DNA of 64,000 nucleotides from Flaccisagitta enflata (lineage: Eukaryota; Chaetognatha; Sagittoidea; Aphragmophora): positions 35,712,001-35,776,000 of the forward strand of contig OZ231127.1 of assembly GCA_965153355.1 (NCBI GenBank), read 5' to 3'. The notes under the pieces were generated by a model. It ran no database searches, was not told the origin of the DNA, and was given only the letters and a program-made list of their open reading frames with translations. Positions 1-13,382 of the stretch are shown here, piece after piece. Position numbers and translations under genes: made by a program. The number at the start of each line of letters is the position of its first letter. Position 1 is the first letter of the stretch.

Positions 1-15
1 GTTTTTTTCTTTGCG

Positions 16-64
16 TCCGTCCGTCCGTTGGTCCGTCCATCCGTCCGTCCATCCACCCGCCTAG
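16..64. repeat. GTCC/GTCCGTCC-rich tract
   Basis: A short degenerate tetranucleotide tract of (CCGT)n type, the same kind that occupies the interior of the GTCGCGTGC repeat family found throughout the window. No complete copy of that family is visible here, so this is probably a truncated remnant. Confidence 0.5.
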
Positions 65-148
65 CCGACCCTTCGTTCGTCCTTAATAATCGAGTCAAGC
101 TTTCCCCCCGCGCGGGACGATTTCCACTGCTTTTCTAAAAGTTCAGCA

Positions 149-433
<285 letters not shown>

Positions 434-611
434 TTTCTCCGTCCTTTGAAAGCTTCATCTTAAGTGGTCGGGGACATAACTGATGTATCAGAATTCTTAA
501 TGACATTCTTCCTTTATTATGATAAAGAGGAGGAATATTATCCTTCAATTGCAACCTGGAATAGATCATTTTTTTATTCCTTTTTCGCCATCGACGCTCC
601 TTCGAAAAAAA

Positions 612-693
612 ATGTCAACGTTCCGATTTGCTTGTTTTTACACATTTCTCGTCATTGGAGCATTTCGCTGTATATCATGCAATGTAGTGAGAC
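612..693 (+). CDS. exon 1 of the Cys-rich secreted protein (signal peptide)
   Basis: Opens with ATG and encodes MSTFRFACFYTFLVIGAF followed by RCISCNVVR. It has a basic residue, a hydrophobic core of about 13 residues and then a polar region, which is a typical secretory signal. It ends in phase 1 at a consensus GTAAGT donor. The phase matches the next exon exactly, which is the main reason for joining it across a 4.3-kb intron. Confidence 0.7.
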
Positions 694-3600
694 GTAAGTT
701 GTTTCTCTTATTTTCACACTTTGACGAAACCACTTCATCTTGATATCTTTGTTTGTTTGAGAGTCAATGGATTAATTAAAGATAAACGACAGATACATAC
801 AATCAAATAGGCGATGATGCGTTTAAAGATAGGGTACTCAGCGGCGTAAAATATGCCACGGAGAGAATTAACTGATCAAATTTTTTGAGTGCATTTTTGT
901 AACTGACTGACAGACTGTCAGTCCATCTTTTCATTTATCTCTCAATCTTAATCTTTCGGCGTTTATGAGAAGTTTATGAGATGTTCATTGCACATTCCTA
1001 TTGCCGGGGTCAGAATTTGATTCAAATTCTTCCAGAGAAATATGCCTTTAATAATTGTTCCTTTACTGCTCTTTGACATTTGCGCCCCCTCGCTGCCACT
1101 TATTTCCTATCACGTGTCTCCCCTCACCCCATTTCTTCCACTTCAACTGAAACGTCTGATTTCCAAAAGGGAATTAAACCTAGATTCGATCCCGCAACCG
1201 CAGAAACTGAAGTTCTGTAACATCGCCAACGGGCCAAGGTGCCAGTCTGGCTGCAAAACGAAATAAAAGCTGACAGATTCTTAATGATCAACAATCAAAT
1301 TTGAAACGCGCAAATTGTCCCGCGCGCTGATCGGAATCGAAATTGTGAAATGAAATCTTCGTGACTTTTTTTATCTTAACTTTAAAAGGCCACAACTCAG
1401 AGACGAATTGACCGATTGACTTGATTTTTTGTATGGTAACATCTTTTGACCTTGTCTTCTTTAATCAAAAATTTCAAATACCTTTTAGAAGTAAAATCAC
1501 CCCAACCAGCCTACCTGCCTAAAAATTTCAAACTAGAATAGCTTCTAAAATATTTCATGAAATTTTCTGAAATTTTGCATGAATGACCATCAGACGTTCT
1601 GTTATGCCCCCATATTCATAGCAGTGGCTCGGTTCGCGATCAAATTGGTACTTTGTGGTATTAAAAAACAATTTCAGGTCTTTTTGAGGATTTTCTACCT
1701 TCCCTGGAGTAGCGGTTTTGGTTGGGAAAATGTCATTGACCATATAATCCTTTGACAAAACCTGAGTTAGTTATACGACAATCATGTAATTGTACTATCC
1801 GTAATCACACTGGACATTTTTCTCAGTGTCAAAAATGTAAAAGTAAAGTTTTTTTTCAATATACAAGGCCAAAACCTATAAGTCGCGTGCCAGACTTACA
1901 GAATGACTTAGCATGACTTAGAATGACTTAGTATACTGCAAAATGACTTAAAATGACTTAAGGGAATAAAATTGGTAAAAAAAGTGAAAATGTGACAGAC
2001 CGACAGACAGACCGACCAACCAACCGACGGACAGACAAAGCAAGGTGTAGAGTCGCGTGCACGCGACTGATAATGCATTACAGCGGGGCATGATGGGTGA
2101 CATGCGACGCATGAAATTATTGTTGCACAAAATGCTTCAAAACTGCGCGGGACATGGTACGACCGAGCGTGCCACATTACGACTGCACGTGTTGCGTTAA
2201 AATCGCGCATGTCGTGTCACGGCCGTGACGTGTCACGGCTGCGCGGGACGTGTCACGGTCGTGCGTGGCGTGTCACGGCCGTGCTGATGTGTTATGGCCG
2301 TGCGTGACGTGTCACGGCCGCGCGTGACGTGTCACAGCCGCGCGTGACGTGTCACGGCCGCGCATGTGTCAAGGCCACGCGTGACACATCACAGCCACGC
2401 ATGACACATCACAACTGCGCATTACGTAGTCCGTGCTTGACGCGTAACAACTGTGAGTGACCTGTTACCACCGTGTGTGACATGTGACAGCCGCATGTGA
2501 TGCGTTACGGCTGTGTGGGATGCATTACGGCCGTGTGTGATGTATTACTGCTGTAAGCAGCTGTTGTACATTACGCATAATGATTTACGGCCGCGCAAGA
2601 CCTATGACTGCCATGCAATGTAGCTTTATTTCGGCATTAGCAACCTAAATCTGGCAACAGCGATTAAATCATGGCCTCAGCAACCTAATCCCGTCTCAGC
2701 GACCTATTCCAGTCTCAGTGACCTAATCTCAGCCTCAGTAACGTAATTCACTTCTAACGACCTTATTCAGGACTTAGTGACCAAATCTAGGCCTCAGCGA
2801 CCTTATCTAGGCCTAAGCGACCTAATACAGGCCTCAGCAACCTAATCCATGCCTCAGAAATCTGATCCATGCCTCAGAAATCTAATCCGGGCCTTAGTGA
2901 CCTAATCAAGACCTCAGCGACTTTATCCAGCTATCAGTAACCTATCCAGCCTCACCAACCTTATCACAGGCTCACCAACCTAATCGCGGCCTTAGTTTTG
3001 AGCAGTGATCAAACAAGAACCTATTCCTAGCCTCAGCGACCTGTTCCAGCCTCGCCAACCTAATCCTGGCATTACCAACCTAATCCTGACCTAACTGACT
3101 TAAATCTGGCCTCACCAACCTTTCCCAGCCTCACCAGCCTAGTACTGGCCTCAGTTCGGAGCAGTGATCAAACAAGGATGAAGGATTTGCTAATATGAAA
3201 TTCATAAAACCTAGTTTCTTAATTCTAACATCAATGTATGAAACACAAATGTAACAATCATTTAAAAGGAACAAAATTGACCGAAAACGGGCGAATAACG
3301 AATTTCTAGTCTAGTCGTTGCTCATTGCATTGTGGCTGTGTTCTTCTCCATTGTTGTTCTTATTCTCTATTATCATTGTTCTTCTTCCTCATCCCAGTTC
3401 CTTTTCTGAAATGTTCCTCCCCATCGTCGTCGTTTTTCCTCTCCATCTTCAGTATTCTTTTACTTCATTGTCATTGTTTTTCCCCTTCATTGCTGTCATT
3501 CGTTTCTTTGTTTGTCAGGGTTTCTCTCCTTGATTGTCATGTTTTCCCCATCATCGTGGTCCCCATGATCATCCTTCGTCGTTTTTCTTCTCCTTCATCG

Positions 3601-6600
3601 TTGTCGTTCATCTCCTTTGTTGTTGTCATTCTTCTCCGTCATTGTTGTTATTCATCTTTTTCATTGAAGTTGTTTTCTCCTTCGTCGTCGTCATTCATCT
3701 CCTTCATTGACATCGTTCTTCTCTGTTATTGTTGTTGTTCTTCTCCTTCATTGTTGTTGTTCTTCTCTTTCATCGCCATCGTTTTTCTCCTTCATCGCCG
3801 TCGTTCTTCTCCTTCATCGCCGTCGTTCTTCTCCTTCATCATCAACGTTGTTCTCCTTAATCGCCATCGTTCTTCTCCCTCATCTTTGTCGTTTTTATCT
3901 AAAATAACCATCGAATTACACCTTTTTTAAGTTGATATCTATTTTGTTTATTTTGAATATTATTCGCTGAACTCTTGGAATTGGTCAGTATTTATCTCAC
4001 CTGGTTCACGCGGTGTCCGTTGGTAGTTAACACATTTCTCCTCGACTTACAAGCGTTCTTCCCTTACAACTCATGATGGGAATGAAATTATGAATAAAAA
4101 AAGAAAAAAATAGAAATTCCGATCCGATCCTTAGCAGTAAAATGATGCTCGCGGATAAATGATTCATTTAAACCGACTTTCTCCAAGCCGGCAAAAATTT
4201 TGTGTGATGCCATACTATTAGTATTAGTCATCCAAGTTTCCAAAACAGTGACAATTCAGTATCAAGTCCCAATCTCTCATTTTTATCACATGGATGAATG
4301 ATCATGTGATCGGTAAACTCAAACGTTAGAAAAAACTAAAGATTTTTCTCTTGAAACTTAAACGAGGCTGGATACACGGCTACCCAAATTGCGTGGGGAT
4401 GGGCAGAGACATTGATAAACAAGTGACGCGGACTCGGACGGGTGGGCAGGGGCATCCAACCCTCAATCCACCCCCAACACTCAAACATCCACAAAAAGTA
4501 TCGGAAACGCTCATTTTCCCACTTTTCGACTCGATCACCTTGACGGACGGACCAACGGACCAACGGACCGACGCACCGACGTACCAACGGACCAACGTAC
4601 GGACAAAGCCTCTTATAAAGTTGCGTGTCCGCAACTAACAAGGTTAATCATGAATTTGGGCAGGAGCAGTAATGCAAAAACTGCCTGAAAATGCCAAAAC
4701 AAAAAACTAGAAAAAAAAATAAAGTGTGACCGACTAACCAACAAATCGATGGACGGACAAAGTGGGGTGTAGAGGCGCATAACTCACGACTAAGAATCTA
4801 ATGACAGATATCTAACATAAAATCTTTCACCAATGAAAACGCGTTTGTAGATAGATCTGTCTGCAGAACGTGACGTCCTTACCCAAATCGAGACCCAAAA
4901 CTGGGATAGTCTGTCCCAACCCCCCCTCCGGTCCGCGAAAATATATTTAAAACCCAGGTAACCTATTTTCTTGGCACAGGCACCCCTCAAATGGCCGAAC
5001 AGAGTTGGCGCTGGCCTTGGACTTGGCCTTGGTCTGGTTCAGGAAACACAAATAAATGCCCTGGAGGGTATTTCTGCCGTAATGTTGATTCTAGAGAACT
5101 TTGCCCTGAAGGCTCCTTCTGCCAACCGGGTGAGTGCTATAAGCGGCCTCTTTTGCATCAAAGAGCAACCGGTTTAAGAAATTGCGCAAGACACCAAGTA
5201 TTAACATTATTCGTCGCCTGTTATATACAGGCCTGAAAAATACTGAGCGTTTTCTTCGAGCCCAAGATGGACGATGTGGTACAAAGGGCCTGCGAGTTAT
5301 TTTTGATGGCAAAATTCTTTAAGATTGGACGATTTTATCGATTTGATTTTTTTTATCTACATCATGTCTATGGTATAAAAGGCGTTTTTGCTGATTGGAT
5401 AAAGCAACATTCCTGTTTTTTGGTGACACAATTATTTCTTCCTCTATGAAGAAGAAAATCAAAAGATCTGCAATCGCTTACCCAGAATGTTTTTTTCAAA
5501 GTTGAATGACAATACAGTGGACTACTGCCTTATCGGCACCTGATTTAACAGCATTTCTGATTTAGCAACAATGACGTCTAGGTCCCAAAATATTGTAAGC
5601 TTTTACAATGTTAAATTTTTCTGATTTAACAACACCTGATTTAACAGCCAAACCTGATTTACAGGCACTATTTTTAAGTCCTATGGAAAGTTCAAACCTA
5701 ATTCAAAGACATTGATACATAATTTGACAAATTTGATAGTAGTTTTCTTTTTAAATATCTATTATTTCGCCAACACTTAATATAAATATCAAAGAAAATT
5801 TGAACTAAAAGATCATATAAGTGTGTCGAAATAGAATAATAAAGATATAAAAATAGTGGAACACAAATGGAGATCTGTAATTATTTTTTTTAAGAGAGAT
5901 TTGAATCAAAATCAATTTTTCTTTTACTGTTGTTGTATTTTTCACCTCGTTAAATGGTTTCATGAATATATTAAAGCAGGTCATATCTGTAAATCTGTTA
6001 CTCTGTTTTCTAATTGCACAAATACCTACCCACTGCAATTCATCAAGCACATATGTTTTCGTATTGGATTTTGTTTCAATTTCTTATAGGAAAAATACCA
6101 AAAATTGGTAATTTGATTTACTAACATTCGGATTTAACAACCAAAATTCCCCAGTCCTTTCAAGACCGTTATATCGGATTTCCACTGTACATTGGATGCG
6201 GATTCTAAGCAGAATCGCTTCTCTTTGTCAATTGCACTGATACTGGGAAATCACTTTTAAGGCAGCTTTTTAGTAGGCATAAAATTTTCAGCTAAAAACG
6301 CATAGCACCAGTGAAAGAAGTGGATAAGTGGATGAGGGGCTGTTTTAACTTGCTGTGTGTAAGTGGACAATGCTCAGTTCTATGTAAAACACCAATCGCT
6401 TTTGAATTTTAAATATGTACTATTATCATAAATTCCTTAAGAATCAAGAAACCGCAGCTTATTTCAAATCCTCTGCAGCTGCTCCTGCTGCTGCTGCTCG
6501 AATTTCCGATAAGAGCAAGACAAAAGAACAGTTTTGCCCGTAATTTCTTTGTAGATAATAACTAATTCAAAAAAAAGCTCAGGCGCTTGGCAATTTTCAA

Positions 6601-7163
6601 TATGACAAGGTCTATCTGACGTCTAAACCGACAGTTAAGACAGCCTATGACCCCCCCCCCCCCCATGTGGCCTAAATCCCGGAATTCTCGCTACATTGGA
6701 TGCCTATTTTTAGCATTTTTGGGAAAAGTTTACGCTCAGCAAACCTTTTTAATTTCTAACCATGCCCAGCTCTTTACCTTTTGTAGTTTTTGATTAATGG
6801 CATCATAAACTTAGTTTCGGTCGATCACCCGGTATTGAAATATAGGAGAAGGCTTCGAGAACCCTCACTTATGATGATGTTTCAATAGGATCGCAACAGC
6901 CAACTGTTTGTGCCGCTGGAACGTTCGCTCGTCGAGGCGCTGTTGTATGTAAACAATGTCCCGCTGGGTACATCTGTCCTCGAACTGGAGCGGGGACAGA
7001 TGCTTCTCCATTCGTAGGAGCAATAAGTCCGACGCGCTGTCCTGCCGGGAACTACTGTCCAGCGGGCACAGGTAGAGTTTAAACAAGAGACGCATATATG
7101 CTGGGCAGGCAGAACGCCCCTTACTGTACGAAAGTGTGTGAAACTTCAACTTCTCGGAGTGGT

Positions 7164-7257
<94 letters not shown>

Positions 7258-7421
7258 TTTGTCTCGTCATTTTTTTTCGAAGCCTTCAAAAGAGATAGAG
7301 ATACCTAGTAGTAAAATAACTACAACGTTCTTAATTTTAGGGCATTTTGAAGCCTTAATATTCTTACCAATAAAGGCGGCTAATCGCCGTAGGAAAAAAG
7401 TCGTAAATGCTGAGAGAAAAA

Positions 7422-7463
<42 letters not shown>

Positions 7464-10400
7464 AAGAGGGAGAAAGAGAGGGAGAGAGAAAGAGAGAGAA
7501 AGAGAGAGAAAGAAAGAGAAAGAAAGAGAAAGAAAGAGAAAGAAAGAAAAAGAAAGAGAAAGAGAAAGAGAACTAGTCATCCAAGGATCGCACATGGTTA
7601 GCGGTACCCGATGCCCTGCTAGGCGTGATCAACTGAAGAAGTAGAGTGAGAGCAGGGCAGCGGCCCCAAAGGGCCGATGTCCTGTAGGACACAGGGGTGA
7701 ATTTCCAGACATCCTGAGAAGGCAAATTAAAGGGCTGACATGCTTGATTTTGAGCCTGACAAGGCTGATTTAGGGTAGTAGAGAGCTAATTTTGGAGCTG
7801 AAAGGGTTGATTTTGGGCCTGAGGGGGCTGATTTTGGGCCTGAGAGGACTGATTTAGGGCTTGAGAGGGCTGATTTTGGGCTTGAGAGGGCTGATTTGGG
7901 GCTAATTTAGAGCTAATTTTAGAGCTGAAAGAGCTGATTTTGGGCCTGAGAGGGCTGATTTTGAGTCTGAGAGGGCTGATTTTGGGCCTGAGAGGGCTGA
8001 TTTGGGGTCTGAGAGGGGCCTCGGGGGGGGGGATGTACGGATGGATGGACGGACGGACGTAGGATGTCTGGAAATTCACCCCTGTGTCCTACAGGACATC
8101 GGCCCTTTGGGGCCGCTGCCGAAAAAGGAAGAGAGAGAGAGAGAGACAGACAGACAGAAGGGGAAAAGAGAGACAGAAGGGGAGAGAGAGACAGAAAGAG
8201 ATAGAGAGACAGAGAGAGAAACAGAGAAAAACATGTAACACAGGGTATCAATATCGTTGTGGACAGGGGCATCCAACCCCATCCGCACCCCAACCCCCAC
8301 ACACAAGTATCTAGACCGCTTGTTTTTCCACTTTTCACTTGGACGGACAGATGGACCAACAGACCGATTGATGGTCTCACACACAAAGCCTTTCATAGAG
8401 TCCGGAGGTGAAGTGAGAGAGAAACTGTGCTGTCAGGATGCACAATTATCACCAAAGACATTTCAAAGTTCAAACAGACTTCAACTAACTCGATTCCTTG
8501 TTTTTTGGGAAAACGCGAAAAATGCAGAAAAATAAAAAAAGATTCAAAAATTCATAGCTCCAAAATTATTGATCGCACAGAATTCTGCTTGGCGTCATCT
8601 GAAAGAGGAGAATTAGCTCTTTCTTAGCTGTTAATTTCATGCGTAGTCCCATTCGGCCCAAAAAAAGCATCAACTTTCCCAAAAGACTCACGGGAAAAAG
8701 GGAAAACCAAATTCCTCCGCAGGTCTCAAAAAGCCGAAGGTATTCTTCGACTTTTTTCCAAATAAACTAGGTTCTTATAAAAAAGAGTGTATTTTCACAA
8801 AAAGAATCTTTACTCACGTTTTAACTAATATCACCAGATCTTAAAACAAGGCCGGATACACGGCTACCCTAGTCGCGTGCGGGTGGGCAGGAGCAGTGCT
8901 GGAGGTCACTAGGGCATCTGGGAAGGAGCTGTATGCTCAAAAAGTTCAAAAACCCCGAAAAAGTAAATAGTCGCAAAAGCGTTAGATGGTCAGCGGTACC
9001 CGTTGCCCCTATGTGAGTATGTGTAGGTGTGTGAAGGGACCGATAAGAATAGAATAGGATAAGAATAGCGAGTAGATCTCCTAGGTCAGCGTAAGCCAAC
9101 ATGGCGGAGACATTGATTCGTCATCGTCGGGACAATGTTCCATCATATGATCTCGTCATCATGTTTTTCGCCACAATTGCTGTCATTGTCCTCTGTCATG
9201 GGTTCGGATTTCTTCCATTTATCGTACGCATTCCTAAATGCGTTGATGGACGTACGAGTCTTAACCATTTCCGGTAATTCATTCCATTTTTTCGCAGCAC
9301 GTATTGCGATGACCTATGCTTAGTAAGTTTTGAAGCTCTAGGCTTGAATTTCAGCCATGATTTGAGCCATGAGGCTGTGAATTGAGCCTCGAGGCAGTGA
9401 TTTGAGTCTTTAGGCAGTGATTTGAGCCTCGAGGTGGTGATTTCAGCCTTGAGGCAGTGATTTGAGCCTCCAGGTGGTGATTTGAGACTTGAGATGATGA
9501 CTTGAGCCTCAAGGCAGTGATTTGAGCCTCAAGGCAGTGATTTGAGCCTCAAGGCTGTGATTTGAGGCTTGAGGCTGTGATTTGAGCCTTGAGGCTGTGA
9601 TTTGAGCCTCAAGACTGTGGTTTGAGCCAAGATACTAGGATTTGAGCCAAGACGCCGGGATTTGAGCCTTGAGGCTTGAGGCTGGGATTTGAGGCTTGAT
9701 GCAGGGATTTGAGGCTTTAGGCTGGGATTTGAGCCTTGAGGCTGGGAGGTAAGCCTCATGGCTGGGATGTGAGCCTCGAGGCTGGGGTTTGAGCCTCGAG
9801 GTTGAAATTTGAGCCTGGAGGCTGGAATTTGAGCCTCAAGGTTAAGATTTCAGCCTCGAGGCTAGGATTTGGGCCTTGAGCCAAGAATTTGGTCCTCTAG
9901 ACTAAGATTTGGGCCTCAAGGCTGGGATTTGAGCCTCAAGGCTAGGATATGAGCTTTGAAGGGGTGGAAGGAGATGGAGGAGAAGGAGAAGGTAGAATTT
10001 CAGTCTCAAGGTTTGGATTTGAGCCTCAAGGCTGGGGTTTGCCTTGAGGTTTGGATATGAGCTTCGAAGGGGGTGGACGTACGGAGGAGGAGAAGAAGGG
10101 GGAGATATTTGTCCTTTGTGAAAGCATAGGTCATTGGCCCCTTCGGGGCCGCTGCTCAAAAGGGGACCGACCGACCGACCGACCGACCGACCGACTGACC
10201 GACCAACCGACCGACCGACCGACCAACCAACCAACCAACCAACCGACCGACCGACCGACCGACATACGTAGCGGGGTGTAGAGTCGTGTAGCACGCGACT
10301 AGAAACTGGTGACGAAATCAACGCCCTTGAATTTGCAAGCGATCTACGCAAACCGCATCTCTCCAACTCAACATCAATGCGATAAAAAGTTTATCAAATT

Positions 10401-13345
10401 TAAATGAAATATTTGAATTTCGCATTTGCCATTTCTACACAATCATCAAACGATATCACTTCACTCTTTATTGAATTACTTCTAAACGCATTGAGATGAA
10501 TAGATGCGGTTTTCGTGGACTGCTTGCAAATTCGTAGGGCTTCATTTATGTCACCAATAATTCTACCCTCTCTTCAAAAGCAACTGTAACCAGCAAAAGA
10601 TGTATTATGCCATAACTATTCCCATCACAAAATTCGGAATTTTCTCTCCTAAAACATATCAACTGCCTTTTCTTCATGCAAAATTTCAGCACTTTTTGTC
10701 AAGTGGTTTAGCTTCTACATAATTTCGAAAAGTACCCAATTTTACTGAAAATATTGCAATTTTCATATAGAATAAAAAAAATTAATTTATTGAACCTGGT
10801 GCAAATAGCCAAAAAATTGATTTTGAGTATCTGTATTGATCCCATAATAAATCATGTTTATTACCAATATGATTTTCTTTCATTTCATGCATAATCATAG
10901 AATATTTCAATCAAAAAGATGATTTTTCTAGTATGAAATGTTGTTGAAATATGAAAAATCAGGGGAAAAGTTAATAAAAACTTAAGAAATACATCACAAT
11001 GTGGGTTTTTTTAAAACATGATATTGTCTCCTTCAAAAAATCTTCAATTTGAGACCAATCCCAGAGTTTTAGCTCAAAGCGTTTAAAAGTTACATAGGTT
11101 TGAAGTCAAACGCCCCCATTTAAGTCTGAATTGGAAAGCTGTATCGCCATGAGTGATGTTCTACTTTAAAATGGTGCAGAAGCTAAACCACTTGACAAAA
11201 AATGCTGAAATTTTGCATGAAGAAATGGCAGTTGATATGCTTTAAGACTGAAAAAATCCGAATTTTGTGATGGGAATAGTTATGGCATAATACATCTTTT
11301 GCTGGTTACAGTTGCTTTTGAAGACAGGGTACAATTTGTTGAGTCTCTTTGGAGCTACAAGTTTAAATGGGATCAAGAAAATGGCGATAATGGTCTGGAA
11401 GGCCATTACCCCAGAATACAGTGGGACACAGCCTCCATAACGCCTTTAAAGGTACCCCGCCTTTAAATTGCAAGATAATCAAGTCTCAAATTATTCAGGT
11501 TTTTGTAATTTTGAAATACCCCTGCTTAACAGCCCCTGTTTTAACAGTGACTCGCCCTTTTTGGTCAAACTTTTTAAGCCCTTTAAGTAATTCCCCTTTA
11601 ATAAAGATCATTTTTTAAATTTTATGACAAAATGAAATTATGACTAGTAACTAAAACATCTAAAAGATATTATCAAAACAATTATTTGCCAAAGAAAATC
11701 ATCAAAAATTAGCATTATAAATTGCATTTACATTTCTTATTAGCATTTATCATATATTACATATAACATTTTTCATATTATAATGATGAAACATGATAAC
11801 AGTCCCCCTCTTTGATGGTAAAAAACATCCAGTCCAATCAAGACCGTAATCCCGAGGTCTCGCTGTACCTCGAGAAGCTCCAGAAAACGCGTCCCCGACA
11901 AAGGCGGCCGTGATTTAGTCAAACGGAGCTCACACTAGATATTGATGGCTTTACGATCGATTTCTATTCACATCGATAAATGAACTCAAAATGTAATGTT
12001 TTTTTGAAGATAGTGCAAAAGATGTTGTCTAGACTTGGAAGTACAGGGGAGCTTATGACCTTAGCAGTTACTAATCATGATGCTTCCTAGCAACGGCCAA
12101 ACGAGCAATATTCTTACAGAACATACTGTGGGAAAGATGTTGTAAATTGAATTCTAAGCAATGTTCCCTCATTACATTTGTGAAAATACTGATATTTTAG
12201 CGGTTATAAATGTTTGAAAAAAGAATTTTGGTTTCCATAGCAACCGGAAAACTCAGGGAGAAAAGCATCAAATGAACAACTTGTATTCTAAATATCAAGT
12301 TTGTCAAATGAAATTAAGACACTTAGATAACTTCCTCCAGTGAAGGCTGTTTTTCCATGAACCCCACTGTACTTCAGGAAAAAAAAACTTTTAATAGAAA
12401 ACTACAGTAGAATCTCAACGGACCCGTTACGAGCGGAAACCGGCCTCCAATGCATGAAAAGCTTGAGTCCCAACTTATTTCCTTTAGTTTCCTTGTAAGA
12501 AAATTCTGCCTTTAATGGAAATTTCGGCTCAAACGCAAGATTTTAGTCGCGTGCTACACGACTCTACACCCCGCTAGGTCGGTCGGTCAGTTGGTCGGTC
12601 GGTTGTTCAGTCGGTCGGTCGGTCAGTCCCCTTTTTGGGCAGCGGCCCCGAAGGGGTCGATGACCTATGCTTCCACACATATGGGGGATTTTCTCCTTCT
12701 CCTCCTCCTTCTTCTTCTACGTACCCCCCCCTCCCCCTAGCCACGAGGCCCATATCTCAGCCTCAAGACCCATATCCCAGCCTCGAGGCCCAAATCCTAA
12801 TCTTGAGGCTCAGATCCCAACCTCCAGGCCCATGTCCCCACCCAAAGGCCCAAATTCCAGCCTCAAGGGATTTGGGCCTCAAGACTGGGATTTGGGCCAA
12901 GTGGCTGGGATATGGGCCCCGAGGCTGAGATATGGGCCTCAAGACTCGGGGGGGGGGGGGGGGTTGCGGAGGAGAAGAAGGAGAAAATCCGCCATATGTG
13001 TGAAAGCATAAGACATCGACCCCTTTGGGGCCGCTGCCCTGCTCCCCCCTCAACTTCAACCACCGCTGACCATCTAACGCTTTTGCGACTATTATTTTTT
13101 TGGCGTTTTTGAGCTTTTTGAGCATACGGCTCCTGCCCAGATGCCCCGTTGACCTTCTCCAGCACTGCTCCTGCCCACCCGCACGCAACTAGGGTAGCCG
13201 TGTATCCGGCCTTGTTTCGGCCAAAAATGGTCGGCTCTTCCCGCCCGGAACGGAAATTAGCCTTGACTATGAGGGAAAACGGTAATTCAGATCAGGATAG
13301 GCGACGCAATGATCAGCATCGAATCGGAACTAGTGGCGAAATGTT

Positions 13346-13382
<37 letters not shown>

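Larger units (their letters stand above)
8852..10302 (-). mobile_element. composite copy of the GTCGCGTGC repeat family
   Basis: Left end CAAGGCCGGATACACGGCTA plus GTCGCGTGCGGGTGGGCAGG; right end GGGGTGTAGAGTCGTGTAG then CACGCGACT. The interior holds, in order, a retroelement fragment (9143-9320), a long 20-bp minisatellite (9336-10060) and a GACCGACC tract. The ends match other copies in the window, so these look like insertions or expansions inside one element. Confidence 0.6.
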
